A DNA stretch of 64,000 bases from JACCXG01 sp963785755 (GTDB lineage Bacteria > Acidobacteriota > Vicinamibacteria > Vicinamibacterales > 2-12-FULL-66-21), in NCBI GenBank assembly GCA_963785755.1, contig CAWAXG010000002.1, forward strand, positions 434,001 through 498,000, read 5' to 3'. The position numbers were made by a program, and so were the translations under genes. Each line of letters begins with the position of its first letter. Position 1 is the first letter of the stretch. Below are positions 56,126 to 64,000 of this stretch, in pieces. Below the pieces are notes generated by a model, which saw only the letters and a program-made list of their open reading frames with translations, did no database searches and was not told where the DNA came from.

Positions 56126-59100
56126 ATGCGCATTCCCGGTCTTGTCGCCGTGCTCGGTACTGTTCTCGGCGCCCGCGTTCGTCCCGATCGCGGCCGCGCA
56201 AACGGCCGCCACCATCGGCGGAACCGTGGACGATCCGAACCGGAGCGCGTTGCCCGGCGTGACGGTCACGGCGCGAAATGTCGATACTGCCCTGCAGCGC
56301 TCCGCCGTGACCGGCGTGGAAGGCCGCTATGTGATTCCCGGATTGCCGCCTGGCTCGTACGAAGTTCGCGCCGAGTTGTCCGGCTTCAAGCCTCACATAC
56401 GGCGCGCCGTGCAGTTGACCATCGCGCAGGCGCTCGTGTTGAACATCACGCTGGAAGTCGGCGGGCTGACCGAAGAAGTCACGGTGACCGGCCGGACCCC
56501 GGTGATCAACACGTCGAGCGCGGAGTTGAGCTATCTCGTGGAATCCGACGCGATCGAGCAGCTGCCGCTCAACGGACGCAACTACACCGACCTCGCACTG
56601 CTGCAGCCGGGTGTGCTCGCGTTTCCTCATCGCGATGGCGGATCGGTCGTCGCGCACGGTCTCGGGATGAGCGTCAACGGACAGGATCCCCGCTCGAACG
56701 TCTACCTGCTCGACGGCACACTGCAGAACGACTTCACCAATGGTCCGGCGGGCAGCGCCGCCGGCACCTCGCTCGGCACCGAGACGATTCGCGAGTTCAG
56801 GGTCGAATCGAACGCCTACAGCGCGGAGTTCGGCCGGAATTCCGGCGGACAAATCAACGTGCTGACCAAGTCCGGCGCGAACACCGTCGACGGCAGCCTG
56901 TTCGTGTTCCATCGCAACGACGCGCTCGACGCGAGGAACTACTTCGACACCGACGAGCAGCCGGACTTCTACCGCAATCAGTTCGGCGGCACGATCGGCG
57001 GACCGATCGCCCGGGACCGCAGCTTCTTCTTTCTCGGCTATGAAGCGCTCATCGAGCGGCTGGGCAAGACCATCAACACGGTCGTGCCGGATGACAACGC
57101 GCGGCTCGGCATCCTGCCGAGCGGCCAGGTAGGGGTCAACGCGGCAGTCGCGCCGTATCTGGCGGAATACCCTCGCGCCAATGGCGCATCACTCGGGCAG
57201 GGAATCGCGGCGTTCACGTTTCCCTTCGACCAGCGCCTCGACCAGCATTTCGCGCAGGGGCGGATCGACTACAACCTGGGCACGGGGAACCAGTTCTTCG
57301 CCCGCTACACGCTGGACGACACCGATCAGTTCCTGCCGACCGACTACCCGCAGTTTCCGCGGAATTTCATCTCGCGCAATCAATTCTTCACGGCGGAGTA
57401 CCGCCGGGTGTTGTCGCCGAGCACCCTGAGCACGTCGCGGGTGGGCTACAGCCGCACCCGCATCGGCCAGAACGTACAGGCCAACACCTCGGCCCCGCTG
57501 GCCCCGTTCATCGCCACGCGCGACAGCATGGGGGACATCGACATCGGCGGCCTCCGCCGGTTCGGACCGCAGAGTTCCGGCAACCTGCGCCTGGTGCAGA
57601 ACGTCTTCAGTGCGCAGAACGATCTCGTCCACACGCGCGGGCGGCATCTGCTCAAGGCCGGCGCGCTCGCGGAGCACTACCAGGACAACATGGTCAACCC
57701 GACCTTCAGCCTGGGCATCTTCACGTTCGCCGATCTCACTGCGTTCCTCTCGAATCGGGCCGCGAGCTTCGTCGGGCTGACGCCGGAGGCGCAGTTCGAT
57801 CGGTACTGGCGCTTCACGCTGTTCGGGTTCTACGTCCAGGACGAGGTGAAGCTCACGCCACGGATCACGTTGAACGGCGGCCTTCGCTACGAGTTCTCGA
57901 CGCTGCCGGAGGAGAAATACAATCGCGATTCCGCGCTGCCGGATCTCAGCGCCTCGGCGCCGGTCGTCGGTCCGCTCTACGAGAACCCGACCTATACCAA
58001 CATCTCGCCGCGCCTCGGCATCGCCTGGGATCTCTTCGGCGACGGCCGCACCGCGCTGCGTGCGGGATACGGACTCTACTTCAACACCAACAATCACCAG
58101 AACCTGATCGTCACGGTCACCAACCCGCCGTTCACGCCGCGGCCGGTGATCGTCAACCCGACCTTCCCGAATCCGCCGTTCGATCGCGCCAGCGCGATCT
58201 CGATGCGTCCGGTGCAGTACAACCTCGACAACCCGCGCGTGCACGTCTACAACGTCAACGTCCAGCGCGAGCTCTGGGGCAACACCGCCTTGACGGCCGG
58301 CTACGCCGGATCCCGCGGACGTCACCTGCTGCGCAGCGGCGACGTGAACCTCGCGCAGCCGACGGGGACGACCGCCGACGGCCGCCCGTTCATCGCCGCC
58401 GGCACGCCCCGCATCAATCCGTCGTTCTCGACCATCGAGCTCAAGAGCAGCGACGGTGAATCCTGGTACAACGCGCTGATCCTCGAAGTCCGCCGGCGCT
58501 GGAGCCAGGGCTTTTCGTTCCAGTCGTCGTACACCTTCTCGAACAGCGAGGACACGACGCAGGCGTCGACGTTCTTCTCGGACGCCACGAACGGCACCAC
58601 GTCCGCCCTCCCCGAGTTCATTCCCGGCTACAACAAAGGCCCCTCGGATTTCGACATCCGCCACAACTGGGTCGTGAACTTCATCTGGGCGCTGCCGGGA
58701 ACGACGGGACACACGGGCGTGTCCGGCGCGCTGCTGAACGGCTGGAACCTCTCGGGCATCTGGACGATGCGGAGCGGCAATCCGCTGACGGTGTTCGTGA
58801 CCACGAACCGGTCCCGCTCGCAGTGGAACCCATCCCGAGGTCCAGGCATCGGCCAGGATCGGCCGGACTATGCGCCGGGATACGGTCCGGAGAACGCCGT
58901 GCTCGGCAGGCCGGAACAGTGGTTCGACCCGAACGCGTTCGTGCTGCAGCCCGCCGGCACGTTCGGCAACACCGGGCGTGGCGACTTCGTCGGCCCGAAT
59001 CTGCGGACGCTCGACGTGGCCTTGACGAAGACCGCGGCCTGGGCGGCGGGCGGAGGAACGGGACGCGTCGAGATCCGCCTCGAGGCGTTCAACCTGCTCA

Positions 59101-59243
59101 ACCGCGCGAACTTCGGCGTGCCCGAGCTGCGCGCGTTCGCCGGCACCCGGGACGGAGAGCCCGTCCTGGCGACCCTCGGGCGCATCAGCAGCACCGTCAC
59201 GTCAGCCAGGCAGATTCAGCTCGGCGTCAGGGTCGGGTTCTAA
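56126..59243 (+). CDS. Oar-like TonB-dependent receptor (start region frameshifted)
   Basis: This outer-membrane receptor of about 1040 residues has a CarboxypepD_reg-like domain (ATIGGTVDDPNRSALPGVTV; YVIPGLPPGSYEVRAELSGF), a plug (VESDAIEQLPLNGRNYTDLA; SVNGQDPRSNVYLLDGTLQN; EFGRNSGGQINVLTKSGAN) and a large barrel. The ending is ISSTVTSARQIQLGVRVGF, the expected terminal phenylalanine signature. The signal peptide seems split: ATG at 56126 with AGGAG upstream reads MRIPGLVAVLG, but its hydrophobic continuation LFSAPAFVPIAAAQTA lies in the frame of the main body, needing a one-base shift near 56160. In the body's own frame only a TTG at 56117 or an ATG at 55956 is available. Substrate unknown. 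Confidence 0.85.
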
Positions 59244-59377
59244 GGCGCTGCCGCGCGGCACGACGGCGCGATCGGCGACCGTCACTGCGGCACGACGAGG
59301 AGCGTTGAGTCTCAACGGATCCTTCGTGACTTCGTGACGTCGTGCCTTCGTGCGGCGCGAAGCGCAAAATCGTGGGC

Positions 59378-59830
59378 TCAGGCCGGCGGCTTGAAGTAGA
59401 GAACGAGCCCGGCGCCGATCGCCGTGATGAGGAACCCCACGTAGAGCATCGGGCTCGGGGCGGTCTTCGGCGGATGCGTCGCCATCGTGTAGAGGACGTT
59501 CACCAGCGGCGCACCGCCAAACACGAGCGGCATGACGTAGGTCGGCGTGCCGCCCGTGCGAAACGAAAAGATGATGCACACGGCGCCGAGCGCGCCGAGG
59601 GTTCCCGCCACCGTCGCGCCCGTCGTCCCCTCGGCGTTGAAGCCGCGGAGCCCCTGCCCCTGCGCCGCCAGCACGATGAGCGGCACGACCACGCCCACCA
59701 GGAAATAGGCGACGCCGACGCACAACAGCGCACGCATCGGGTTGCCGAGCTTCACCTGCCCCTGATGCAGCATGGCGCCATAGACACCCCAGGACAGAAC
59801 CGCGCCGGCGACGAACGCTAACCAGGTCAT
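59378..59830 (-). CDS. Small DMT/EamA-like membrane protein
   Basis: The 150-residue protein has about five hydrophobic helices: WLAFVAGAVLSWGVYGAML; MRALLCVGVAYFLVGVVVPLIVL; ATVAGTLGALGAVCIIFSF; YVMPLVFGGAPLVNVLYTMA; PMLYVGFLITAIGAGLVLYF. The overall look is a half-length drug/metabolite transporter (DMT superfamily) unit, which would have to dimerise. The ATG at 59830 begins the first helix; ten codons upstream are possible but unlikely. The gap to the convergent receptor (59244-59377) holds a short repeat of CTTCGTGAC words. Confidence 0.65.
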   Translation of the reverse strand: MTWLAFVAGAVLSWGVYGAMLHQGQVKLGNPMRALLCVGVAYFLVGVVVPLIVLAAQGQGLRGFNAEGTTGATVAGTLGALGAVCIIFSFRTGGTPTYVMPLVFGGAPLVNVLYTMATHPPKTAPSPMLYVGFLITAIGAGLVLYFKPPA

Positions 59831-59860
59831 TCGTTGATCCTTGATCGTTGTTACGGCCAT

Positions 59861-59880
59861 CGCAGGTCTGAAGACCTGCG
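59861..59880. repeat. Short perfect palindromic hairpin
   Basis: CGCAGGTCTGAAGACCTGCG is a nine-base-pair stem with a two-base GA loop, 11 bases beyond the stop of the minus-strand PQQ-like gene. There is no T-tract, so it is more like a REP-type hairpin or transcript-end stabiliser than a classical terminator. Confidence 0.6.
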
Positions 59881-59891
59881 CTACGTAGTCG

Positions 59892-61169
59892 TTATTTGCT
59901 ATTCCGCCGCTGTCCGATCGCCCAGAGATGCCCGGTCGTCCGGATGAAGATCTGTCCCTCCGAGACCGCGGGCGAGCTCAGGCAGTAGTCGTTGAGCGGA
60001 TTCTCGGCCAGCAGCTCGAACTTCGGTCCCGCGCGATAGACGGAGGTCAGTCCCTCGTTCTCGCTCGTGACGTAGATCTTGTCTTCGGCGAGAAGGGGCG
60101 AGGCGCTGTAGCTGTCCGGCTTCAGCCGTTCCGGCCCGTACACCACGCTGCCCGTCTTCAGGTCGAGCGCGTAGGCGACGCCCCGATCGGTGACCGTGTA
60201 GAGCAGCGTGCCATCGCTCGTCGGCGTCGGCACGTCCGGTCCGCTGTTGAAGCTCCAGGCTCTGTGCGTGGCCGTGACATCGCCGCGGCCGCCAGCCTTG
60301 ATCGCGAGCATCGGCCGCTCGCGCGTCGGCGCGATCACCATGTCGCCGACCACGAGCGGAGAGGCGATGATCCGATAGGCAGGATTGTTCTGCGGATTCA
60401 ATCCGTCCATCCGCCACAGCTCTTTTCCGGTCGCCGGATCGTGGCCGGTCACGACATCGCCGCCCGTGATCACGATCTCCGTGTTGTTGCCATACCGGAG
60501 CAGGGCTGGAGTCGTGTACGAGTCGGGCGACTCCCTGATCGCGTTGGTCGGCCGCTCCGCCCGCCACAGCGTCTTGCCGCTCTTCCCTTCGATTCGCAGG
60601 ATGTAGGACGGGTCGTCCGTCTTCATCCCGTGGATCACCTGGACGAACAGGTCGCCGCCATGCAGCAGCGGCGACGACGCATAGCCCCAGTTGAGGCCGA
60701 AGGCGCCGTAATCCTTCTGGATGTCACGGACCCAGAGCTCCTTGCCCTTGAAGTCGAATGCCTTGAGGATGCCGACGCCGGTCATGACCCAGACCGTCCG
60801 TCCGTCGGTGACCGGCGACGGGGAGGACATATTCTGTTTGCGTTCGATGTGGTTGCCGCCGGCGATGGCGCCTTTCCACAGCACCTTGCCGGTGTTCCGA
60901 TCGAGCGACCACAGCTCCAGCTCGCCGGTGGCGTCGGCGGTGCCGACGTTCAGGAAGATGGTTTCGCCCCAGATAATCGGCGTCGAGCCGCTGCGGCCCG
61001 GCATCGGCAGCTTCCACGTAATGTTCTCCGTCGTGCTCCACTTGATGGGCAGGCCCTTTTCGCTGCTCACCCCGTTCAGCGACGGCCCGCGCCATTGCGG
61101 CCAGTTCTCGGCCGACAATGTCACCGCCGCCGCCACCGCGACGATTCCCGTAGCAGACGCGCGTCTCAT
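59892..61169 (-). CDS. PQQ-like beta-propeller protein, secreted
   Basis: The 425-residue fifth propeller paralogue in the window has a signal peptide (ATGIVAVAAAVTLSAE), then NWPQWRGPSLNGVSSEKGLP. That opening is nearly the same as in the 41091-42395 protein, and the ends match too (FIRTTGHLWAIGQ against YIRGEKHLFAIGL). These two are therefore the closest relatives in the set. Blades include WSLDRNTGKVLWKGAI, LRIEGKSGKTLWRAER, TGHDPATGKELWRMDG and YALDLKTGSVVYGPER. No quinone-enzyme ligands are seen. Probably monocistronic. Confidence 0.85.
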   Translation of the reverse strand: MRRASATGIVAVAAAVTLSAENWPQWRGPSLNGVSSEKGLPIKWSTTENITWKLPMPGRSGSTPIIWGETIFLNVGTADATGELELWSLDRNTGKVLWKGAIAGGNHIERKQNMSSPSPVTDGRTVWVMTGVGILKAFDFKGKELWVRDIQKDYGAFGLNWGYASSPLLHGGDLFVQVIHGMKTDDPSYILRIEGKSGKTLWRAERPTNAIRESPDSYTTPALLRYGNNTEIVITGGDVVTGHDPATGKELWRMDGLNPQNNPAYRIIASPLVVGDMVIAPTRERPMLAIKAGGRGDVTATHRAWSFNSGPDVPTPTSDGTLLYTVTDRGVAYALDLKTGSVVYGPERLKPDSYSASPLLAEDKIYVTSENEGLTSVYRAGPKFELLAENPLNDYCLSSPAVSEGQIFIRTTGHLWAIGQRRNSK

Positions 61170-61185
61170 TTCGGAATTGCCTCCA

Positions 61186-61328
61186 GCGCTAGAGGTCTTG
61201 ACCCCTCAGAACCTGTGCATTTGAGTCAAGTTTCCGGGGTCAAGACCGTCCCCGCGTCAGCGGGGCGTGATCAAGCTTATCGTCTAGCGAGGCGGAGCCC
61301 TCGAGGGTCTGAGGCGCAGCCTCGCTAG
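61186..61328 (-). repeat. Structured repeat R2 (three hairpins), copy 2 of 2
   Basis: This is the reverse-oriented copy of the element at 12410-12547. Stem 3 pairs GGTCTTGACCCC (61194-61205) with GGGGTCAAGACC (61236-61247) around the conserved TTTGAGTCAAG loop. Stem 2 is CCCCGC-GTCA-GCGGGG at 61250-61265. Stem 1 is CTAGCGAGGC/GCCTCGCTAG (61284-61293, 61319-61328). It lies between divergent genes, 17 bases upstream of the PQQ-like gene's start. The remaining 61329-61506, before the epimerase gene, shows no convincing promoter or repeat. Confidence 0.85.
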
Positions 61329-61506
61329 ATTTTTAGCGGCACGCCGGACCGATCCTGCCCGGCTGCGCGTTTCTCGGTGAAATACGCCGCCCCTTTGCCG
61401 GATGTAACAGCGGGGCCTGCGGTAAACTTTTCGGGCAAATTGCCGTTCACATCGCTGTCACGCCGCCGGGTCGGCGTCACTGACGAGCCTGATCGATAAC
61501 GACCGA

Positions 61507-62505
61507 TTGTCCAGAATTCTCGTAACCGGCGGCGCCGGGTTCATCGGCTCGCACGTCGCGCACGCGTTGATCCACCGCGGTCACGCCGTGACGGTGCTCG
61601 ACGACCTCAGCGGTGGACGCACGCTCAACCTGCCCGACGGCGTCACCTTCGTCAGGGGCAGCGTGACCGACGCGGCGCTCGTAGACCGGCTGTTCGCCGA
61701 ATCCTCGTTCGAGTATGTCTACCATCTCGCGGCGTATGCGGCCGAAGGACTCAGCCACTTCATCAAGCGTTTCAACTACACGAACAACGTCATCGGCAGC
61801 GTGACGCTGATCAACGCCGCCGTGAACACCGGCGTGCGCGGCTTCGTCTTCGCCTCGTCTATTGCCGTCTACGGCAGCGCCCCGGTGGCCGAGATGACCG
61901 AAGCGCTCGATCCGCATCCCGAGGATTCGTACGGCATCGCCAAGCTCGCGGTCGAACAGGAGCTGCGGGTGTCGCGGGACATGTTCGGGCTCGACTACAT
62001 GATCTTCCGGCCCCACAACGTCTACGGCCCGCGGCAGAACATCGCCGATCGCTATCGCAACGTGGTCGGCATCTTCATGAACCAGATTCTGCACGGCCGG
62101 CCGATGACGATCTTCGGCGACGGCACGCAGACGCGGTCGTTCACCTACATCGACGACATCGCGCCGCTGCTGGCCGACGCCATCGACGTCAGCGGCGCCT
62201 GGAACGAGGTCTTCAACGTCGGCGCCGACGAGTCCTGCAGTCTCAACGATCTCGCCCATCGCGTGGCGCGCGCGATGGAGGCCGAGCCGCGGATCGAGCA
62301 CCTGCCCGCGCGAATGGAGACGGCGCACGCGCACTCCACGCACGACAAGGCGCGGCGGGTGTTCGGCAACCGGCCGCAGACGAGCCTGAACGACGGGCTC
62401 GAGCGGATGGCCCGCTGGGTCCGGATCGAAGGCGCGCAGGCCGCCTCGCCGTTCATCGCCATCGAAGTGACGAAGAACCTGCCGCCGGCCTGGCGCCCGT
62501 CATGA
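61507..62505 (+). CDS. NAD-dependent sugar epimerase/dehydratase (GalE/WbpP-like)
   Basis: This 332-residue extended short-chain dehydrogenase acts on nucleotide sugars. The Rossmann motif is VTGGAGFIGSHVAHAL (6-21). The catalytic Ser/Tyr/Lys are SSIAVYG and YGIAKLAVE; NVYGPRQN and DGTQTRSFTYIDDIA are the usual substrate and late-domain motifs. It starts with TTG at 61507, directly before the conserved SRILVTGG, and no other start fits. The following glycosyltransferase gene begins 22 bases after the stop. The three genes to the end of the window probably form one glycan operon. Confidence 0.9.
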   Translation: MSRILVTGGAGFIGSHVAHALIHRGHAVTVLDDLSGGRTLNLPDGVTFVRGSVTDAALVDRLFAESSFEYVYHLAAYAAEGLSHFIKRFNYTNNVIGSVTLINAAVNTGVRGFVFASSIAVYGSAPVAEMTEALDPHPEDSYGIAKLAVEQELRVSRDMFGLDYMIFRPHNVYGPRQNIADRYRNVVGIFMNQILHGRPMTIFGDGTQTRSFTYIDDIAPLLADAIDVSGAWNEVFNVGADESCSLNDLAHRVARAMEAEPRIEHLPARMETAHAHSTHDKARRVFGNRPQTSLNDGLERMARWVRIEGAQAASPFIAIEVTKNLPPAWRPS

Positions 62506-62527
62506 GCGATTCGCCCACGGACGCCTG

Positions 62528-63262
62528 ATGTACGGATCCAAGACCATTTCCGTCGTTTTCCCGGCGTACAACGAAGAGCTGTACATCCGGCGCGCCGTCG
62601 AGGATTTCTCGCTCGACGGCCTGGTCGACGAGATCATCGTCGTCGACAACAACTCGCGCGATCGCACGGTCGAGGAAGCACGGCACACGCGGGCACGCGT
62701 CGTTCAGGAACCGGCGCAGGGCTACGGGCACGCGCTCCGCCGCGGCATCCGGGAAGCGACCGGCGAGATCGTGATTCTCGCGGAACCGGACGGCACGTTC
62801 GTCGGACGCGACATCCTGAAGCTGCTCGCCTACAGCGACGACTTCGACATGGTGTGCGGCACGCGGACGACGCGGGAGCTGATCTGGGCGCAGGCGAACA
62901 TGGGCTGGTTCCTCCGTCTCGGCAACTGGACCGTGGCCAAGATGGTTCAGCTCCTCTACAACGGTCCGTCGTTGAGCGACTGCGGCTGCACGCTCCGCCT
63001 CACCCATCGGTCGGCGCTCGATCGTATTCAGGGCGACCTCACGGTCGGCGGATCCCACTTCCTGCCGGAGATGGTGATCGCGGGGTTGAAGCGCAAGCTG
63101 AAGATCGTCGAGGTGCCGGTCAACTATCGCGGCCGGATCGGTGAATCGAAGATCACCGGGAATCTGCGCGGCACGCTGCGGACGGGGTTCCGGATGATCG
63201 CGCTGATCGTCGGACATCGATTCGTGTGGAGCCGGAAAGCCGAAGCCGAATGGCGCGTCTGA
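62528..63262 (+). CDS. Glycosyltransferase family 2 (dolichol-phosphate-mannose-synthase-like)
   Basis: This 244-residue GT-A transferase has ISVVFPAYNEELYIRRAVED, DEIIVVDNNSRDRTVEEA, GYGHALRRGIREATGEIVIL and LAEPDGTFVGRDI (DxD-like) in order, then SDCGCTLRLTHRSAL and the NYRGRIGESKI segment of the DPM/undecaprenyl-phosphate-sugar synthases. There is no C-terminal membrane domain, so it is of the soluble or peripheral kind. It most likely loads a sugar onto a polyprenyl phosphate for the membrane transferase encoded next, whose ATG overlaps its stop by 13 bases. Confidence 0.9.
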   Translation: MYGSKTISVVFPAYNEELYIRRAVEDFSLDGLVDEIIVVDNNSRDRTVEEARHTRARVVQEPAQGYGHALRRGIREATGEIVILAEPDGTFVGRDILKLLAYSDDFDMVCGTRTTRELIWAQANMGWFLRLGNWTVAKMVQLLYNGPSLSDCGCTLRLTHRSALDRIQGDLTVGGSHFLPEMVIAGLKRKLKIVEVPVNYRGRIGESKITGNLRGTLRTGFRMIALIVGHRFVWSRKAEAEWRV

Positions 63263-64000
63263 CCCCGCGGCACCTGGGAATCATCGCTGTCCTGCTCGCC
63301 GCTTCCCTGCCGTACCTCAGGACCATTCCCGACTATTTCGTGCAGGACGACTTCGGCGGTATGCAGCTGCTCGCGGCCAAGCCGTGGCACACGTTCCCGC
63401 GCTGGTTCACGATGCCCTGGATGGAGTTCATCTGGGGATACACCCCGGACGAGATTCGCCCGTTCACCGCCTTGTCGTATCAGATCACGGCAGTGTGGGG
63501 CCCATCGGCGCCCGAAGGCCACCACCTGCTGAACATCGTGCTGCATGCGGCGAACAGCCTGCTCGTCTTCGCCATCGCGCGGACGGCCGCTGGGGTGACC
63601 ATCGCCGGCGCGACCGTCGCGGGGGTCATCTTCGCGCTGCTCCCGGTCGGCGCCGAGAGCGTCGCGTGGATCACGGGAAGGGTCGACAGCCTCCCGGCCT
63701 TCTACTATCTCCTCTCCTTTCTGACCTACGCCCGCTGGCGCGCGGATCCGGCGGGATCCTCCAGGCTGTACGTGTGGTCGCTCATCTGGTTCTTTCAGGC
63801 GCTCTTCAGCAAACAGAACACGATCACGATGGTTGCGGCAATCGCGGCGTACGACTGGATCGTGCTGCGCCGGCCGATCCGGATCTCGTGGGCCTGGTTA
63901 CGGCCCTACGTGCCCTTCGCGGTGATGACTGCCGCGTTCCTGGCGCTGCGCTACGTCATCCTCGGCGAGGTTCTGCGTGAGAGCCAGCTCTCGTCGCAGC
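63250..64000 (+). CDS. Polytopic membrane glycosyltransferase-like protein, runs off the window
   Basis: An ATG at 63250, inside the last codons of the GT2 gene, opens a frame without stop to the window end (about 250 codons). The product begins MARLTPRHLGIIAVLLAASL, then a first external loop with PDYFVQDDFGGMQLLAA. That is an aspartate pair where GT-C enzymes of the PMT/ArnT class have their catalytic acid. The loop continues with GYTPDEIRPFTALSYQ and is followed by helices (NSLLVFAIARTAAGVTIAGA; VIFALLPVGAESVAWITGRV; FYYLLSFLTYARWRA). This is the usual start of PMT-like or TPR-tailed membrane mannosyltransferase families. It probably uses the lipid-linked sugar made by the preceding gene product. 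C-terminus unknown. Confidence 0.8.
   Translation, partial: MARLTPRHLGIIAVLLAASLPYLRTIPDYFVQDDFGGMQLLAAKPWHTFPRWFTMPWMEFIWGYTPDEIRPFTALSYQITAVWGPSAPEGHHLLNIVLHAANSLLVFAIARTAAGVTIAGATVAGVIFALLPVGAESVAWITGRVDSLPAFYYLLSFLTYARWRADPAGSSRLYVWSLIWFFQALFSKQNTITMVAAIAAYDWIVLRRPIRISWAWLRPYVPFAVMTAAFLALRYVILGEVLRESQLSSQ

Noticed and set aside
1..64000. tRNA, rRNA and CRISPR arrays
   Set aside because: No cloverleaf with a GTTCGA-type arm, no conserved rRNA blocks and no regularly spaced identical repeats with unique spacers were seen. The repeated words are inverted and without spacers.
61507..64000. A complete antibiotic or capsule gene cluster at the right end
   Set aside because: Only an epimerase, a GT2 and a partial membrane transferase are visible. 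This is enough for a polyprenyl-sugar pathway but not for naming a product.

Overview
This is a high-GC (roughly two thirds G+C), densely coding bacterial chromosome segment. It most resembles Acidobacteriota, probably a Vicinamibacteria-like lineage. The evidence is the gene content: Oar-type TonB-dependent receptors with an N-terminal carboxypeptidase-regulatory domain, a VWFA-related acidobacterial domain protein, several PQQ-binding-like beta-propeller proteins, TolB-type propellers behind an HTH/transmembrane module, PEGA-domain proteins and secreted M28 peptidases. No rRNA, tRNA, CRISPR array or phage is visible. The assignment is inference from families, not from a marker gene.

Layout. 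1-258: end of an IS1380-family element. 0.3-8.4 kb: a truncated glycosyltransferase, a MacB/LolD-type ATPase, a PilM-like/GspB-like fusion, acetyl-CoA synthetase, myo-inositol-1-phosphate synthase with a coupled small membrane protein, and a methyltransferase. 8.6-13.3 kb: a TonB-like protein with an HTH-like N-terminus (frameshifted), an FxLYD-like membrane protein, a VWA protein, a ZIP metal transporter and a BON-domain protein. 13.3-26.9 kb: mostly housekeeping genes (polA, pcnB, a two-component system, a fatty-acid desaturase, the serA-serC-DUF1015 group, an M23 lipoprotein). 27-32.7 kb: three consecutive minus-strand envelope proteins (HTH-TM-TolB propeller, TPR-TonB, pseudokinase-PEGA). 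33-41 kb: two M28 peptidases, a GT-C-like membrane protein and an Oar-like receptor, the last two frameshifted. 41-47.5 kb: four PQQ-like beta-propeller genes (a fifth lies at 59.9-61.2 kb). 47.4-50.5 kb: a gntR-ABC ATPase-permease operon of YtrABC type with a frameshifted permease. 50.8-59.8 kb: a secreted hypothetical protein, an MFS transporter divergent from an iron-containing alcohol dehydrogenase, a DUF3311/sodium-solute symporter pair, a second Oar-like receptor and a small DMT-like membrane protein. 61.5-64.0 kb: an epimerase, a GT2 and a membrane glycosyltransferase running off the window, forming a polysaccharide or protein-glycosylation operon.

The most unusual content is non-coding. 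Two copies of a roughly 140-bp, three-hairpin element (12410-12547 plus; 61186-61328 minus) differ by compensatory base changes in two stems, which indicates a conserved folded structure. Separately, several gene boundaries carry long inverted repeats built from short repeated 'words' (944-1012, 5703-5809, 36643-36749, 40951-41092, 50566-50718). The last two share an inner core.

Several accessory genes (9.5, 35.4, 39.3/40.9, 47.8/48.5 and 56.2 kb) need single-base frame changes to read through. The sequence alone cannot separate real decay from assembly error.
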